DNA from: Stenotrophomonas sp. 57
Lineage (GTDB): Bacteria; Pseudomonadota; Gammaproteobacteria; Xanthomonadales; Xanthomonadaceae
DNA length: 64,000 nt
Direction: 5' to 3'
Assembly (NCBI RefSeq): GCF_030291075.1
Contig: NZ_CP127407.1
Span: 1,672,001-1,736,000, forward strand
Shown here: positions 25,663 through 34,367 of the stretch, one piece after another
Position numbering within the stretch: the stretch's first letter is position 1
Layout of the letters: every line of letters starts with the position of its first letter
Position numbers and translations under genes: made by a program
The notes under the pieces: model-generated
Database searches by the model: none
What the model was told of the DNA's origin: nothing
The model's input: the letters and a program-made list of their open reading frames with translations, nothing else

Positions 25663-27059
25663 AACACCTCCGAAGCGTAATCGGCCAGACGCGAACGCTC
25701 ACCCCGGCGCAGGGTGATGTGCGCGCTGTGCGGCCAGTTCTTGAAGCGATCCACCGCGTAGGTCAGGCCCGAGGTGGTTTCGGTCAGGTACGGGGTGTCG
25801 ATCTGTTCGACGTTGCCCAGGCAGACGATCTTGGTGCCGGGACCGGCACGGGTGATCAGGGTCTTCATCTGCTTGGGCGTGAGGTTCTGTGCCTCGTCCA
25901 GGATCAGATAACGTGACAGGAAGGTACGGCCGCGCATGAAGTTCATCGAGCGGATCTTGATGCGGCTGGCCAGCAGGTCGTTGGTGGCCTGGCGGCCCCA
26001 GGTGCCGCCTTCCTGGTTGTGCGTGAGCACTTCCAGGTTGTCGGTCAGCGCGCCCATCCACGGCGTCATCTTTTCTTCTTCGGTGCCGGGCAGGAAGCCG
26101 ATGTCCTCGCCCACGCTCACCGTGGCACGGGTCATGATGATCTCGCGATAGCGCTGCTGGTCCATGGTCTGCGCAAGACCGGCGGCCAGCGCCAGCAGGG
26201 TCTTGCCGGTACCGGCGGTGCCCAGCAGAGTGACGAAATCGATCTCCGGGTCCATCAGCGCATTGAGCGCGAAGTTCTGCTCGCGGTTGCGCGCGCTGAT
26301 GCCCCACACGGCATGGCTGCCGTGGCGGAAATCATCGACCAGCGACAGCACCACCTTGCCATCGCCCACCACGCGGCTGACGCGCAGCTCGACCTCGTCT
26401 TCGCCCGGCAGGTACACGTACTGGTTCGGATACCACTCCTCGCCATCCTGCGCCTGGATTTCGTAATGGGTGCGGCCCTTGTCGCTCCAGCTGCGCAGGT
26501 CTTCGCCATGGCGCTTCCAGAAGTTTTCGGGCAGCTCGGTGGCGCCGGTGTACAGCAGGCTGAAATCATCCAGCGCGCGATCGTTCTCGTAGTCCTCGGA
26601 CACGATGCCGGCAATGGCCGCCTTGATGCGCAGGTTGATGTCCTTGGAAACGAACACCACCGGCAGGTCCGGGGTTTCTTCCTTGAGCGCCAGGATCGCG
26701 CCGAGGATGGCGTTGTCCGGAATGACCTTGCCGAAACTCTTGCCGGCGTCGAAATGGCTGGTCTGGAAGCGCAGCTTGCCGGCGCTCTGCTTGCCGCGCA
26801 GCTGCAGGCCGTTGGGGCGCTGCAGCGGAATGCCGTCGGCCAGGTTGTCCAGGCCCGATTCCTGCACCAGCTCGTTGAGGAAACGGCTCACCTGGCGGGC
26901 GTTGCGGCTCGCTTCGGAGGTGCCCTTCTTGCCGTTGTCCAGCTCCTCGATCACCTGCATCGGCAGGTAGACGTCGTGCTCCTCGAATTTGAACAGCGCG
27001 GTGGGATCGTGCATCAGCACGTTGGTATCCAGCACGTAGATGCGCTTGCCTCGGGTCAT
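25659..27059 (-). CDS. PhoH-family ATPase with PIN domain
   Basis: A 466-aa PhoH2-type protein: an N-terminal PIN RNase domain (KRIYVLDTNVLMHDPTALFKF, acidic residues at VIEELDN and SKDINLRIKA) fused to a C-terminal PhoH helicase-like ATPase. Walker A is GTAGTGKTLLALAAG and Walker B LILDEAQNLTP; TIVC-like LGNVEQIDTPYL follows. PhoH2 proteins act as ATP-dependent RNA unwinding ribonucleases in mycobacteria; the role here is unproven. The ATG at 27059 (MTRGKRIYVLDTN) has AGGA upstream. It heads a three-gene unit with the lipoprotein and DUF1275 genes. Confidence 0.9.
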   Translation of the reverse strand: MTRGKRIYVLDTNVLMHDPTALFKFEEHDVYLPMQVIEELDNGKKGTSEASRNARQVSRFLNELVQESGLDNLADGIPLQRPNGLQLRGKQSAGKLRFQTSHFDAGKSFGKVIPDNAILGAILALKEETPDLPVVFVSKDINLRIKAAIAGIVSEDYENDRALDDFSLLYTGATELPENFWKRHGEDLRSWSDKGRTHYEIQAQDGEEWYPNQYVYLPGEDEVELRVSRVVGDGKVVLSLVDDFRHGSHAVWGISARNREQNFALNALMDPEIDFVTLLGTAGTGKTLLALAAGLAQTMDQQRYREIIMTRATVSVGEDIGFLPGTEEEKMTPWMGALTDNLEVLTHNQEGGTWGRQATNDLLASRIKIRSMNFMRGRTFLSRYLILDEAQNLTPKQMKTLITRAGPGTKIVCLGNVEQIDTPYLTETTSGLTYAVDRFKNWPHSAHITLRRGERSRLADYASEVL

Positions 27060-27143
27060 CGTCGATTCCTGGTTACGGACAGGGAAAAACCACCATGGCC
27101 TGCTGCGGGGCAGGGTGATGGCAGACACAGTAGGCAGTGGGAC

Positions 27144-27623
27144 TCACTTGGACTGGGAGGCCTTCAGTTCGGCGAGAACGGCATCGGCATGGCCGGCAAC
27201 CTTGACCTTGCGCCAGGACTGCACGATGCGGCTGTCGGGGGAAATCAGGAAGGTGCTGCGTTCGATGCCACGTACCTGCTTGCCGTACATGTTCTTCATC
27301 TTGATCACGTCGAAGGCGTTGCACAGCGCTTCGTCGCCATCACTGACCAGCGGGAAGCTGAAGCCCTGCTTGGCGCAGAAGTTGTCGTGCGACTTCACCG
27401 AATCGCGCGATACCCCGAGCACGACCGCACCGGCCTTCTTGAACTTCGGCAGCAGCGCATTGAAGTCGATGCCTTCGGTGGTGCAGCCCGGGGTGCTGTC
27501 CTTGGGGTAGAAGTACAACACCAGCCACTGGCCGGCATAGTCGCCGAGGGTGGCCTGGTCGCCACCGGACAGTGCCAGCGGCAGGGAGAGGGTGGTGCTG
27601 TCCAGGGTATCGCCGTTGTTCAT
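27144..27623 (-). CDS. bcp: Thiol peroxidase Bcp (PrxQ-type peroxiredoxin)
   Basis: Reduces hydrogen and alkyl peroxides using thioredoxin. 159 aa. The peroxidatic Cys is in YFYPKDSTPGCTTEGIDF (about residue 48); PrxQ motifs GVSRDSVKSHDNFC and FLISPDSRI follow. The usual resolving Cys five residues after the peroxidatic one is absent (GCTTEGI), so it would be a 1-Cys type or resolve through another Cys. The ATG at 27623 has AAGGA 7 nt before. It lies between the phoH-like and gcvR-like genes, same strand, with separate gaps of 84 and 91 bp. Confidence 0.93.
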   Translation of the reverse strand: MNNGDTLDSTTLSLPLALSGGDQATLGDYAGQWLVLYFYPKDSTPGCTTEGIDFNALLPKFKKAGAVVLGVSRDSVKSHDNFCAKQGFSFPLVSDGDEALCNAFDVIKMKNMYGKQVRGIERSTFLISPDSRIVQSWRKVKVAGHADAVLAELKASQSK

Positions 27624-27714
27624 GAGGTCCTTCTGTCGAGCCTGGGTTGTTTCTACGACAATTGCATGAAACGCCACGCGCCCGTGAGAGGCGCGCGAAA
27701 ATCCGCACGTCCGA

Positions 27715-28275
27715 TCAGAATTTCATCGGGTCCATGATCGCGTCCAAGTTCAGGTGGTCGCAGAACTCGAGGAAATCGTCGCGCAGCGCGGCGATGTGCA
27801 TGTTGGCCGGCACGCCGATGGTGACCTGCGCGCTGAACATTTCGGCACCGGTCTGCATGGCGCGGTAGCGCGTGCTCTGCAGGTTCTCGATGGTGATGCC
27901 CTGGCGGTCGAAGAAATCGGCGAGCTGGAACAGGATGCCCGGCTTGTCGGCGGCGATCACCTCGACGATGTACGGCAGCAGGTTGGACTGTGCCTGCTTG
28001 GCGGCGGTGCGGTACCAGACCAGCTTCAGGCCTTCCTCGCGCTCGAGCCGGGTCAGCATCGCTTCCAGCTTGGCCACCGAGTCCCACGAGCCGGTGGCCA
28101 GGGCGGTGACCGAGACATCGCGGCCGACCGTGGCCAGGCGTGCGTCCACCAGATTGCAGCCGCTGTCGGCGATGCGGCGGGTGACGGACAGCAGGGGGGA
28201 CTCCGGATGCGTCGTATAGGCGTTGATCAGGAGGTGGTTTTCGCTCGGCGCGGGGCGCGGGGTGGTGTCGGTCAA
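27715..28275 (-). CDS. ACT-domain protein, GcvR-like
   Basis: A 186-aa protein with two tandem ACT domains: NHLLINAYTTHPESPLLSVTRRIADSGC and NLLPYIVEVIAADKPGILFQLADFF. This is the layout of GcvR, the protein that antagonises GcvA in glycine-cleavage control. The start is a TTG at 28275 (GGAA 6 nt upstream) because no ATG gives a conserved N-terminus; a longer version from an ATG at 28377 would add an unlikely tail. It is divergent from dapA, as gcvR is in E. coli, which supports the assignment. Confidence 0.8.
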   Translation of the reverse strand: MTDTTPRPAPSENHLLINAYTTHPESPLLSVTRRIADSGCNLVDARLATVGRDVSVTALATGSWDSVAKLEAMLTRLEREEGLKLVWYRTAAKQAQSNLLPYIVEVIAADKPGILFQLADFFDRQGITIENLQSTRYRAMQTGAEMFSAQVTIGVPANMHIAALRDDFLEFCDHLNLDAIMDPMKF

Positions 28276-28439
28276 GGCGATTCCGGGTAATGCATGCGTT
28301 AGTCTGAATGCCCGCCAGAGGCGGGGATCCACCAGTGTCCAGCATACTTGCCCGTGCTTTCGCGCCGCAAGTAACATTCAGGTCGCCCCCGGCCTTTCGT
28401 GGCGGGCGTTTTCCCTTCCCAGCCAAGAGCAGCACGTCC

Positions 28440-29333
28440 TTGTCCCTTTCCGGCCTCATCACCGCGCTGGCGACCCCGTTCCGGGCCGACGGTGCCCTCG
28501 ATCCCGACGGTTGGCAGCGCCTGCTGCACCTGCAACTGGAAGGTCGCGTCCATGGCGTTGTCGTTGCCGGCTCGACCGGCGAAGCGGCAATGCTCACCGA
28601 TGCCGAGTACGACCTGCTGCTGGCCAGCGCGGTCGAGCGCATCGGCGGCCGTATCCCGGTCATCGCCGGCACCGGCCTGTCGGGCACCGCCAAGACCATC
28701 GAACAGACCCGCCGCGCCGCTGCACTCGGTGCCAGCCACGCGCTGGTGGTCACCCCGCCATACGTCCGGCCGACCCAGGCTGGCCTGATCGCGCACTACC
28801 GCGCGGTGGCCGACCAGGGTGGGTTGCCGGTCGTGCTGTACAACGTGCCCGGCCGTACCGGTTGCGACATGCAGCCGGAGACCGTCGCCGAACTGGCCAG
28901 CCATCCCAACATCGTCGGCATCAAGGAGGCGGTGGGCGACACCGGCCGGGTGCAGGCCCTGCTGGCCCTGCGCAGCCCGCAGTTCGCCGTGCTGAGCGGC
29001 GACGACGGCACGGCGGCACGGTCGATCCAGGCCGGCGTCGATGGCTTGATCTCGGTCGGCTCCAACGTACTTCCCGGCGCCTACCGCCGGATGTGCGAAC
29101 TGGCCGCCGCCCACGACCACGAAGCCACCGGGTCCTGGGATGCGCGCCTGCAGCCGTTCCATGGTTTCTGCGGTGTCGAGCCGAACCCGATTCCGGTCAA
29201 GGCGCTGCTGCGCCGCGTCGGCATCGGGCACGACCTGCGCCTGCCGCTGCTGCCGCTGTCGGCGCCGCACCATGCGGCCGCCGACCATCTTGCCGGCGAC
29301 ATCGCCGCCCTCGAAGCCCTTTCCAGCCACTGA
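28440..29333 (+). CDS. dapA: 4-hydroxy-tetrahydrodipicolinate synthase
   Basis: Condenses pyruvate with aspartate semialdehyde in lysine and diaminopimelate synthesis. 297 aa. The Schiff-base Lys is in [13 protein letters not shown], the Tyr in [15 protein letters not shown], and [10 protein letters not shown] is near the start. The start is a TTG at 28440 giving [14 protein letters not shown], the conserved N-terminus; no ATG or GTG lies near. It is divergent from the gcvR-like gene and upstream of a bamC-like gene, the same gcvR-dapA-bamC order as in E. coli. Confidence 0.95.
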   Translation: MSLSGLITALATPFRADGALDPDGWQRLLHLQLEGRVHGVVVAGSTGEAAMLTDAEYDLLLASAVERIGGRIPVIAGTGLSGTAKTIEQTRRAAALGASHALVVTPPYVRPTQAGLIAHYRAVADQGGLPVVLYNVPGRTGCDMQPETVAELASHPNIVGIKEAVGDTGRVQALLALRSPQFAVLSGDDGTAARSIQAGVDGLISVGSNVLPGAYRRMCELAAAHDHEATGSWDARLQPFHGFCGVEPNPIPVKALLRRVGIGHDLRLPLLPLSAPHHAAADHLAGDIAALEALSSH

Positions 29334-29365
29334 CCTTTCGTCTTGGTCTGACCCAGGAGATTCAC

Positions 29366-29881
29366 ATGCGTCAATCCGTTTCCACTGTCCGCGTGCTGTC
29401 CTACGCCCTGCTGGCTGCAGCTGTTGCGGCCGGTACCACCGGTTGCTTCAAGCGTGGCGTCAAGGGCGACTACGCCCTGGCCCCGGAAATGCGCCCGCTG
29501 GAAGTACCGCCGGACCTGAACCTGCCGGCCACCACCGGTGACAACAAGGTGCCGACCCTTGCCTCGGCGACCAAGCCGGCAGCCCCGGTGGCTGCGGCCC
29601 CGGCCGTTGGCAACACCGGTTTCACCATTGCCGGTGGCAAGGATGAGGCCTTCGCCAAGGTCGGCACCGCGCTGGAAGGCGTGGAAGGCCTGACGATCGC
29701 CAGCCGCGCGCAGCTGCTGGGCTCGTATGACGTGGCCTACGAAGGCAGCAACTTCCTGGTGCGCGTGGTCGCCGTCGATGCCGGCGCCTACATCTCCGCG
29801 GTCGACCCGCGTGGCCTGCCGGCCACCGCTGAAGCACCGGTGAAGCTGATCGCCGCGCTGAAGGCGAAGCTGGCCCAGTAA
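29366..29881 (+). CDS. bamC: Short BamC (NlpB)-like lipoprotein
   Basis: Predicted outer-membrane lipoprotein of the Bam outer-membrane-protein assembly complex. 171 aa with lipobox GTTGC. The BamC-type N-terminal segment (DYALAPEMRPLEVPPDLNLP) is followed by a Pro/Ala linker and a single helix-grip domain (GFTIAGGKDEAFAKVGTALE to the C-terminus). E. coli BamC has two such domains and 344 aa, so this is a short form. Its place directly after dapA is conserved. The ATG at 29366 has AGGAG 7 nt upstream. Confidence 0.75.
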   Translation: MRQSVSTVRVLSYALLAAAVAAGTTGCFKRGVKGDYALAPEMRPLEVPPDLNLPATTGDNKVPTLASATKPAAPVAAAPAVGNTGFTIAGGKDEAFAKVGTALEGVEGLTIASRAQLLGSYDVAYEGSNFLVRVVAVDAGAYISAVDPRGLPATAEAPVKLIAALKAKLAQ

Positions 29882-29924
29882 GGACCGGCCGGATGGGGGC
29901 GGGCCTTGGTCCGCACCCGCTCTG

Positions 29925-29972
29925 GTAGAGGCCGACCCTGGTCGGCGCTTTTGTGCCAACCGAGGTTGGCAC
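29925..29972 (+). repeat. SMAG unit and adjacent hairpin
   Basis: GTAG-headed unit at 29925-29947 (stem GCCGACC/GGTCGGC). Next to it a 9-bp hairpin GTGCCAACC/GGTTGGCAC (29953-29961 with 29964-29972) with a 2-nt loop at DNA level. Confidence 0.85.
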
Positions 29973-29986
29973 CTGCCGGAAATGGA

Positions 29987-30016
29987 AAAGGGCGCCGACG
30001 GCGCCCTTTCCTTTTG
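29987..30016. terminator. Bidirectional intrinsic terminator
   Basis: A 10-bp perfect stem AAAGGGCGCC/GGCGCCCTTT (29987-29996 with 30000-30009) is followed by CCTTTT on plus and by TTTTCC on minus. It serves the bamC-like gene and the convergent fdxA. Confidence 0.85.
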
Positions 30017-30030
30017 CCGCCGCTGGCGCC

Positions 30031-30354
30031 TCAGCGCTCCAGCAGCTTCAGCTTGTCCGGCTTGCCGTCCCATTCGCCGGCGTCGGCGGGCGGATCCTTG
30101 CGCACGGTCAGCACCGGCCACTCTTTTGCCAGTTCGGCATTGAGCGCGACGAAGCCTTCCTGGCCGGCCGGGACATCGTCCTCCGGGAAGATCGCATTGA
30201 CCGGGCACTCCGGCTCGCAGAGGGTGCAGTCGATGCACTCATCCGGGTCGATCACCAGGAAGTTCGGGCCTTCGTGGAAGCAATCCACGGGGCACACTTC
30301 CACGCAATCGGTGTGTTTGCACTTGATGCAGTTTTCGGTGACGACAAAGGGCAT
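30031..30354 (-). CDS. fdxA: Ferredoxin, 7Fe type
   Basis: A 107-aa electron carrier with one 3Fe-4S and one 4Fe-4S cluster. Cluster ligands: [17 protein letters not shown] and [15 protein letters not shown]. The C-terminal extension ([20 protein letters not shown]) matches FdxA of Azotobacter/Pseudomonas type. Its ATG is at 30354; it is monocistronic and ends at the shared terminator. Confidence 0.96.
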   Translation of the reverse strand: MPFVVTENCIKCKHTDCVEVCPVDCFHEGPNFLVIDPDECIDCTLCEPECPVNAIFPEDDVPAGQEGFVALNAELAKEWPVLTVRKDPPADAGEWDGKPDKLKLLER

Positions 30355-30547
30355 GGGCTGGGGGTGGATCGATTCCTGAACCCGCCAATTCTAGAACAGG
30401 TTGGCCCCCGGTGTCGGCGCAGGGCGGAAATCGGGCGTCTGGCAGGCGCGGCCGTGGCGGTCATTGGCGGCAGGGCAGGGCCTGTGCGACGCTGCGGGGC
30501 GATCGGTCACCCCGCGTGGCCGGACTCCCTTCCCAGCAGGATCGTCC

Positions 30548-31972
30548 ATGTCCCCGGCCCAGCCCAGCATCGCGCCCCACGGCGGTGAGAACACTGCATT
30601 CATCGTCCTGATCAGCTGCGTGGCCACCCTCGGTGGATTCCTGTTCGGCTTCGACAGTGGTGTCATCAATGGCACAGTTGACGGCCTGCGCCAGGCCTTC
30701 AACTCCAGCGAGGCGGCGCTCGGTTTCGAAGTCGCTTCGATGCTGCTGGGGTGCGCGATCGGCGCTTTCCTGGCCGGCTGGCTGGGTGACCGCCTGGGCC
30801 GTCGTGGCGTGCTGATCGTGTCGGCACTGATGTTCCTGGTCTCGGCGCTGGGTGCGGGTGCGGCCCACGCCTCCTGGCTGTTCATCGCTGCACGCGTGCT
30901 CGGTGGCTTCGCGGTGGGGGCGGCCAGCGTGATGTCGCCGGCCTACATCGCGGAAGTGGCCTCGGCGCGCTACCGCGGGCGCTTGGCCACGGTGCAGCAG
31001 ATGGCGATCATCTGCGGCCTGTTCGCGGCGTTCCTCAGCAACTACCTGCTGGCCCGAGCTGCCGGAGCCTCGACCGAGCCGTTGTGGCTGGGCCAGGAGG
31101 CCTGGCGCTGGATGTTCTGGATGCAGGCGCTGCCCTCGGGGCTGTTCCTGCTGCTGTTGCTGGTGATCCCCGAAAGCCCGCGCTTCCTGGTCGTGAAGGG
31201 ATGCCCGGAGCAGGCGCGGGCGGTGCTGTCGCGCCTGTATGGCGAGGGCACGGCCGCGACCAAGCTGGCAGAGATCGAGGCCAGTCTGGCCCAGGACCAG
31301 CACAAGCCGCGCTTCGCCGATCTGCGCGACAAGGCCAGCGGCAAGCTGCGCCCGATCCTCTGGGTCGGCATCGGGCTGGCGATGTTCCAGCAGCTGGTCG
31401 GCATCAACGTGGTGTTCTACTACGGTGCGGTGCTGTGGCAGGCGGTGGGCTTCTCAGAAAGCGATGCGCTGCTGATCAATGTGCTGTCGGGTGCGCTGAG
31501 CATCGGTGCGTGCCTGCTGACGGTGTTGCTGATCGACCGCATCGGGCGCAAGCCGCTGCTCTGGATCGGCTCGGTCGGCATGTCGGTGGCGCTGGTGCTG
31601 ATGGTGGTCGCGTTCGCCAGCGGCAGCCTGGCCGACGGTCGCCTGCAGCTGTCCGACGGCATGGGCCGGCTGGCGCTGGTCGCGGCCAATGTCTACGTCG
31701 TGTTCTTCAACATGTCCTGGGGCCCGGTGATGTGGGTGATGCTGGGCGAGATGTTCCCCAACCAGATCCGCGGCCCGGCGCTGGCGGTGGCTGGCGCGGC
31801 GCAATGGACCTCGAACTTCGCGATCACCGTGACCTTCCCGATGCTGCTGGCCGGCATCGGCCTGGCCGGCGCCTACGGCATCTATACGGTGGCGGCCATC
31901 CTCTCGGTCTTCTTCGTGGTCCGCTACGTGCGCGAGACCAAGGGCAAGGAGCTGGAGCAGATGGAAGGCTGA
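30548..31972 (+). CDS. MFS sugar porter (sugar:H+ symporter)
   Basis: A 474-aa sugar-porter family permease with 12 transmembrane segments. Signatures: ATLGGFLFGFDSGVINGTV in TM1, GDRLGRRGVL between TM2 and TM3, RVLGGFAVGAASVMSPAYIAE (TM4), PESPRFLV after TM6, FQQLVGINVVFYYGAVLW in TM7, IDRIGRKPLL, and PVMWVMLGEMFPNQIRG in TM10-11. These place it with XylE/GalP/GlcP-like transporters; the sugar is not evident. The ATG at 30548 has AGCAGGA upstream. Glucose or a related sugar would fit the Entner-Doudoroff genes at 47-53 kb, but that is inference. Confidence 0.92.
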   Translation: MSPAQPSIAPHGGENTAFIVLISCVATLGGFLFGFDSGVINGTVDGLRQAFNSSEAALGFEVASMLLGCAIGAFLAGWLGDRLGRRGVLIVSALMFLVSALGAGAAHASWLFIAARVLGGFAVGAASVMSPAYIAEVASARYRGRLATVQQMAIICGLFAAFLSNYLLARAAGASTEPLWLGQEAWRWMFWMQALPSGLFLLLLLVIPESPRFLVVKGCPEQARAVLSRLYGEGTAATKLAEIEASLAQDQHKPRFADLRDKASGKLRPILWVGIGLAMFQQLVGINVVFYYGAVLWQAVGFSESDALLINVLSGALSIGACLLTVLLIDRIGRKPLLWIGSVGMSVALVLMVVAFASGSLADGRLQLSDGMGRLALVAANVYVVFFNMSWGPVMWVMLGEMFPNQIRGPALAVAGAAQWTSNFAITVTFPMLLAGIGLAGAYGIYTVAAILSVFFVVRYVRETKGKELEQMEG

Positions 31973-32122
31973 CGGCGATTGGCTTCGGTTGCGTTCCGTT
32001 GGCGCCTGCTTGTCCAGAGCCTGAGAGGGCGGTCTGCCCCCTCCTGACAGTTTCATGGTGCGTGCGGATGCGGCGAAGCGCTGGTCGGTTGTTGCCGCAG
32101 CTGGCGGGAAACCGTCCAGAGT

Positions 32123-32222
32123 CGGTGGGGTCACCCAGGGCAGGACCGTTGGCGCCAAGGATGGCGCCATCGAGCCCCCATGGATGGGTTCACGGCGTGT
32201 CCTGCCCTGGGTGACCCCGCCG
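32123..32222 (+). repeat. 52-nt-core palindrome, copy 3
   Basis: 24-nt arms (32123-32146 and 32199-32222) pair with one wobble-type difference around a 52-nt core. Inner hairpins: GCGCC-AAGGAT-GGCGC and CCC-ATGGAT-GGG. The first stem is the swapped version of the GCGGC/GCCGC stem in copies 1 and 4. Confidence 0.8.
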
Positions 32223-32290
32223 GCTCGAGCCGATTGCAGGGAGGCGCCAAAGCGACCAACCCGACCGCAATCACCGCAATCCCGGAAAAC

Positions 32291-32320
32291 AGAAAAGCCC
32301 GCACAAGGCGGGCTTTTTCG
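32291..32320. terminator. Intrinsic terminator of tRNA-Glu (bidirectional)
   Basis: Stem GCCCGC/GCGGGC extended by AAAA/TTTT (32293-32302 with 32308-32317), with T-runs on both strands. It follows tRNA-Glu on the minus strand. Confidence 0.85.
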
Positions 32321-32337
32321 GTTCCTGCTGCGGCGAC

Positions 32338-32412
32338 TGGCGCTCCCTAGGGGACTCGAACCCCTGTTTTAGCCTTGAGAGGGCCACGTCCTAACCACTA
32401 GACGAAGGGAGC
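32338..32412 (-). tRNA. tRNA-Glu (anticodon CUC)
   Basis: 75 nt with encoded CCA. Acceptor stem GCTCCCT/AGGGAGC, D arm with TCTAGTGGTTAGGAC as usual for tRNA-Glu, anticodon loop CTCTCAA (CTC), T arm GGGGTTCGAGTCCCC. It reads GAG, the dominant Glu codon in this GC-rich genome. Confidence 0.95.
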
Positions 32413-32443
32413 GTAACTGTGTCGCTGCCGAGGCAGGAGCGCT

Positions 32444-32472
32444 AGTATATGCACCTCGATGCCATTGGGCAA
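32444..32472 (-). promoter_or_regulatory. Sigma-70 promoter for tRNA-Glu
   Basis: On the minus strand TTGCCC, 17 nt, TATACT (-10 at 32444-32449), about 32 nt before the tRNA. It overlaps the start region of the divergent pcnB. Confidence 0.55.
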
Positions 32473-33844
32473 TCCCGAAACTTCAACCGGAAGCGCCAAC
32501 ATCATTTCCTCTGCTACATCACCGTTCAGCCTGCGCGTCATCCCGCGCGACCAGCACACGATCTCCCGCAAGGACATCAGCCCGAACGCCCTGCGCGTGC
32601 TTTATCGCCTGCGCGATGCCGGCTTCGGCGCCTACCTTGTCGGCGGCGCGGTGCGCGATCTGCTGGTCAATGGCCAACCCAAGGATTTCGACGTGGCCAC
32701 CGACGCCACGCCCGAACAGGTCAAGCAGCTGTTCCGCAACTGCCGCCTGATCGGCCGCCGCTTCCGCCTCGCCCACGTTGTGTTCGGCCGCGAGATCATC
32801 GAAGTCGCCACCTTCCGCGCCAACAGCGATGACGGCAGCGGCGACCGCGAGATGGAAAACGGCATGCTCGTGCGCGACAACGTGTACGGCACCATCGAAG
32901 ACGACGCCGTCCGCCGCGACTTCACCTGCAACGCCCTGTACTACGCCATCGAGGACTTCTCGGTGCGTGACTACACCGGCGGCTTCGAAGACGTGCAGGC
33001 GCGCCTGATGAAACTCATCGGCGACCCGGTACAGCGCTACCAGGAAGACCCGGTGCGCATGCTGCGTGCGGTGCGCCTGGCTGCCAAGCTCGGCTTCCAG
33101 ATCGAAGAGGGCACGGCCGCACCGATTCCGCACCTGGCCGGCCTGCTCAACGAAGCCGCGCCGGCGCGCCTGTTCGAGGAAGTGCTGAAGCTGTTCCTGT
33201 CCGGGCATGGCGTCGCCAGTTTCGAAGGCCTGGAGCGTTACGGCCTGTTCGACGTGCTGTTCCCGGAAAGCGGCAAGGCGCTGAAGTCCAACCGCACCGG
33301 CGCGCTGCGCCGCATGCTGGTCGAGGGCCTGGCCAACACCGATGCACGTGTGGCCAACGACGAGCCGGTCTCGCCGGCGTTCCTGTTCGCGCTGCTGCTG
33401 TGGCCGGCGTTCTGCCGCGCGCAGGCGACCCTGCTCAAACAGGGCGTTGCACCGGAGGAAGCGCAGCGTCGTGCTGCCGACCGCGTGACCGTGCAGCAGC
33501 TGAGCACCATCGCATTGCCGCGCCGCTTCTCGCTGCCGATGCAGGAGATCTGGCTGCTGCAGTCGCGCTTCGGCTCGCGCCAGCGCAAGCGCGTGTTCCG
33601 TACGCTGACCCACCCGCGCTTCCGCGCCGCGTTCGACTTCCTCAGTTTGCGCCAGGTGGCCTCGTCCGAGCACGCTGCCGATGTGGAATTCTGGCGTGAG
33701 GCACAGGCCCAGTCCGGCCGCGAGCTGGAATCGTCGCTGGATGCGATGCACAGCGAAGAGGGCGATGATGAGAACGGTGCACCGCGCAAGCGTCGCCGTC
33801 GTCGCCGCCGTCCGGGTGCCTCGGCCGGTGCAGCTGGCGAATAA
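32459..33844 (+). CDS. pcnB: Poly(A) polymerase I
   Basis: Adds 3' poly(A) tails that promote RNA decay. 461 aa. The nucleotidyltransferase core is YLVGGAVRDLLVNGQPKDFDVATDATP (catalytic DxD in FDVATD), then RRFRLAHVVFG and RRDFTCNALYYAI, and the RNA-binding part RYQEDPVRMLRAVRLAAKLGF. The C-terminus is very basic (RKRRRRRRRPG), as in PcnB rather than CCA-adding enzymes. The ATG at 32459 is the first in frame; strong conservation begins ~25 residues later (FSLRVIPRDQHTISRKDISP), so the exact start is uncertain. folK follows after 3 bp. Confidence 0.93.
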   Translation: MPLGNPETSTGSANIISSATSPFSLRVIPRDQHTISRKDISPNALRVLYRLRDAGFGAYLVGGAVRDLLVNGQPKDFDVATDATPEQVKQLFRNCRLIGRRFRLAHVVFGREIIEVATFRANSDDGSGDREMENGMLVRDNVYGTIEDDAVRRDFTCNALYYAIEDFSVRDYTGGFEDVQARLMKLIGDPVQRYQEDPVRMLRAVRLAAKLGFQIEEGTAAPIPHLAGLLNEAAPARLFEEVLKLFLSGHGVASFEGLERYGLFDVLFPESGKALKSNRTGALRRMLVEGLANTDARVANDEPVSPAFLFALLLWPAFCRAQATLLKQGVAPEEAQRRAADRVTVQQLSTIALPRRFSLPMQEIWLLQSRFGSRQRKRVFRTLTHPRFRAAFDFLSLRQVASSEHAADVEFWREAQAQSGRELESSLDAMHSEEGDDENGAPRKRRRRRRRPGASAGAAGE

Positions 33845-33847
33845 GCC

Positions 33848-34333
33848 ATGACGCCTGCGTGGATCGGGCTCGGCGCCAACCTCGGCGACGCGGCCATGAC
33901 TGTCGGCGCGGCGATCACCGCGCTGGACGGCCTGCCCGGGACCCGTATGCTGCAGGCCTCGCACCTGTACGCAACGCCGGCCTGGGGCAATGAAGACCAA
34001 CCACCGTTCGTCAATGCGGTGGCCGCGGTCGAAACGTCACTGGCGGCCGATGAACTGCTGCAGGCGATGCTGGCGCTGGAGCAGCGTTTCGGCCGCGTGC
34101 GCGATGCGGCGGTGCACTGGGGCCCGCGCGCGCTGGACCTGGACCTGTTGCTGTATGGCGCGCAGGTACTTGACCAGCCTGGCCTGCAGGTACCGCATCC
34201 CTACATGCACGAACGTGCCTTCGTGTTGGTGCCCCTGGCCGAAATCGCGCCGGATCTGGCCATTCCCGGCCATGGCCGCGTGCGGGATGCAGTGATGCGG
34301 GTGGATGCCTGCGGGATCGCGCCGATCGGGTGA
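33848..34333 (+). CDS. folK: 2-amino-4-hydroxy-6-hydroxymethyldihydropteridine pyrophosphokinase
   Basis: HPPK transfers pyrophosphate from ATP to hydroxymethyldihydropterin in folate synthesis. 161 aa. Conserved [10 protein letters not shown] at the start, [10 protein letters not shown], and the loop [15 protein letters not shown] (normally RWGPRTLDLD) followed by [21 protein letters not shown]. It forms a tight unit with pcnB (3-bp gap) and panB (34-bp gap), the pcnB-folK-panB-panC order common in gamma-proteobacteria. Confidence 0.95.
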   Translation: MTPAWIGLGANLGDAAMTVGAAITALDGLPGTRMLQASHLYATPAWGNEDQPPFVNAVAAVETSLAADELLQAMLALEQRFGRVRDAAVHWGPRALDLDLLLYGAQVLDQPGLQVPHPYMHERAFVLVPLAEIAPDLAIPGHGRVRDAVMRVDACGIAPIG

Positions 34334-34367
34334 TAATGCCCGTGTTATCTCCCCCGGTTATCAGCAC

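Larger units (their letters stand above)
31973..32337. other. 365-bp gene-free stretch after the sugar porter
   Basis: Contains a 52-nt-core palindrome (32123-32222) and a terminator (32291-32320). The rest shows no coding potential or other structure that I can support. Confidence 0.7.

Noticed and set aside
32449..32832. 127-codon frame starting at an ATG just before pcnB
   Set aside because: It is in another frame inside pcnB, rich in Arg/Pro, and the pcnB translation is clearly conserved.
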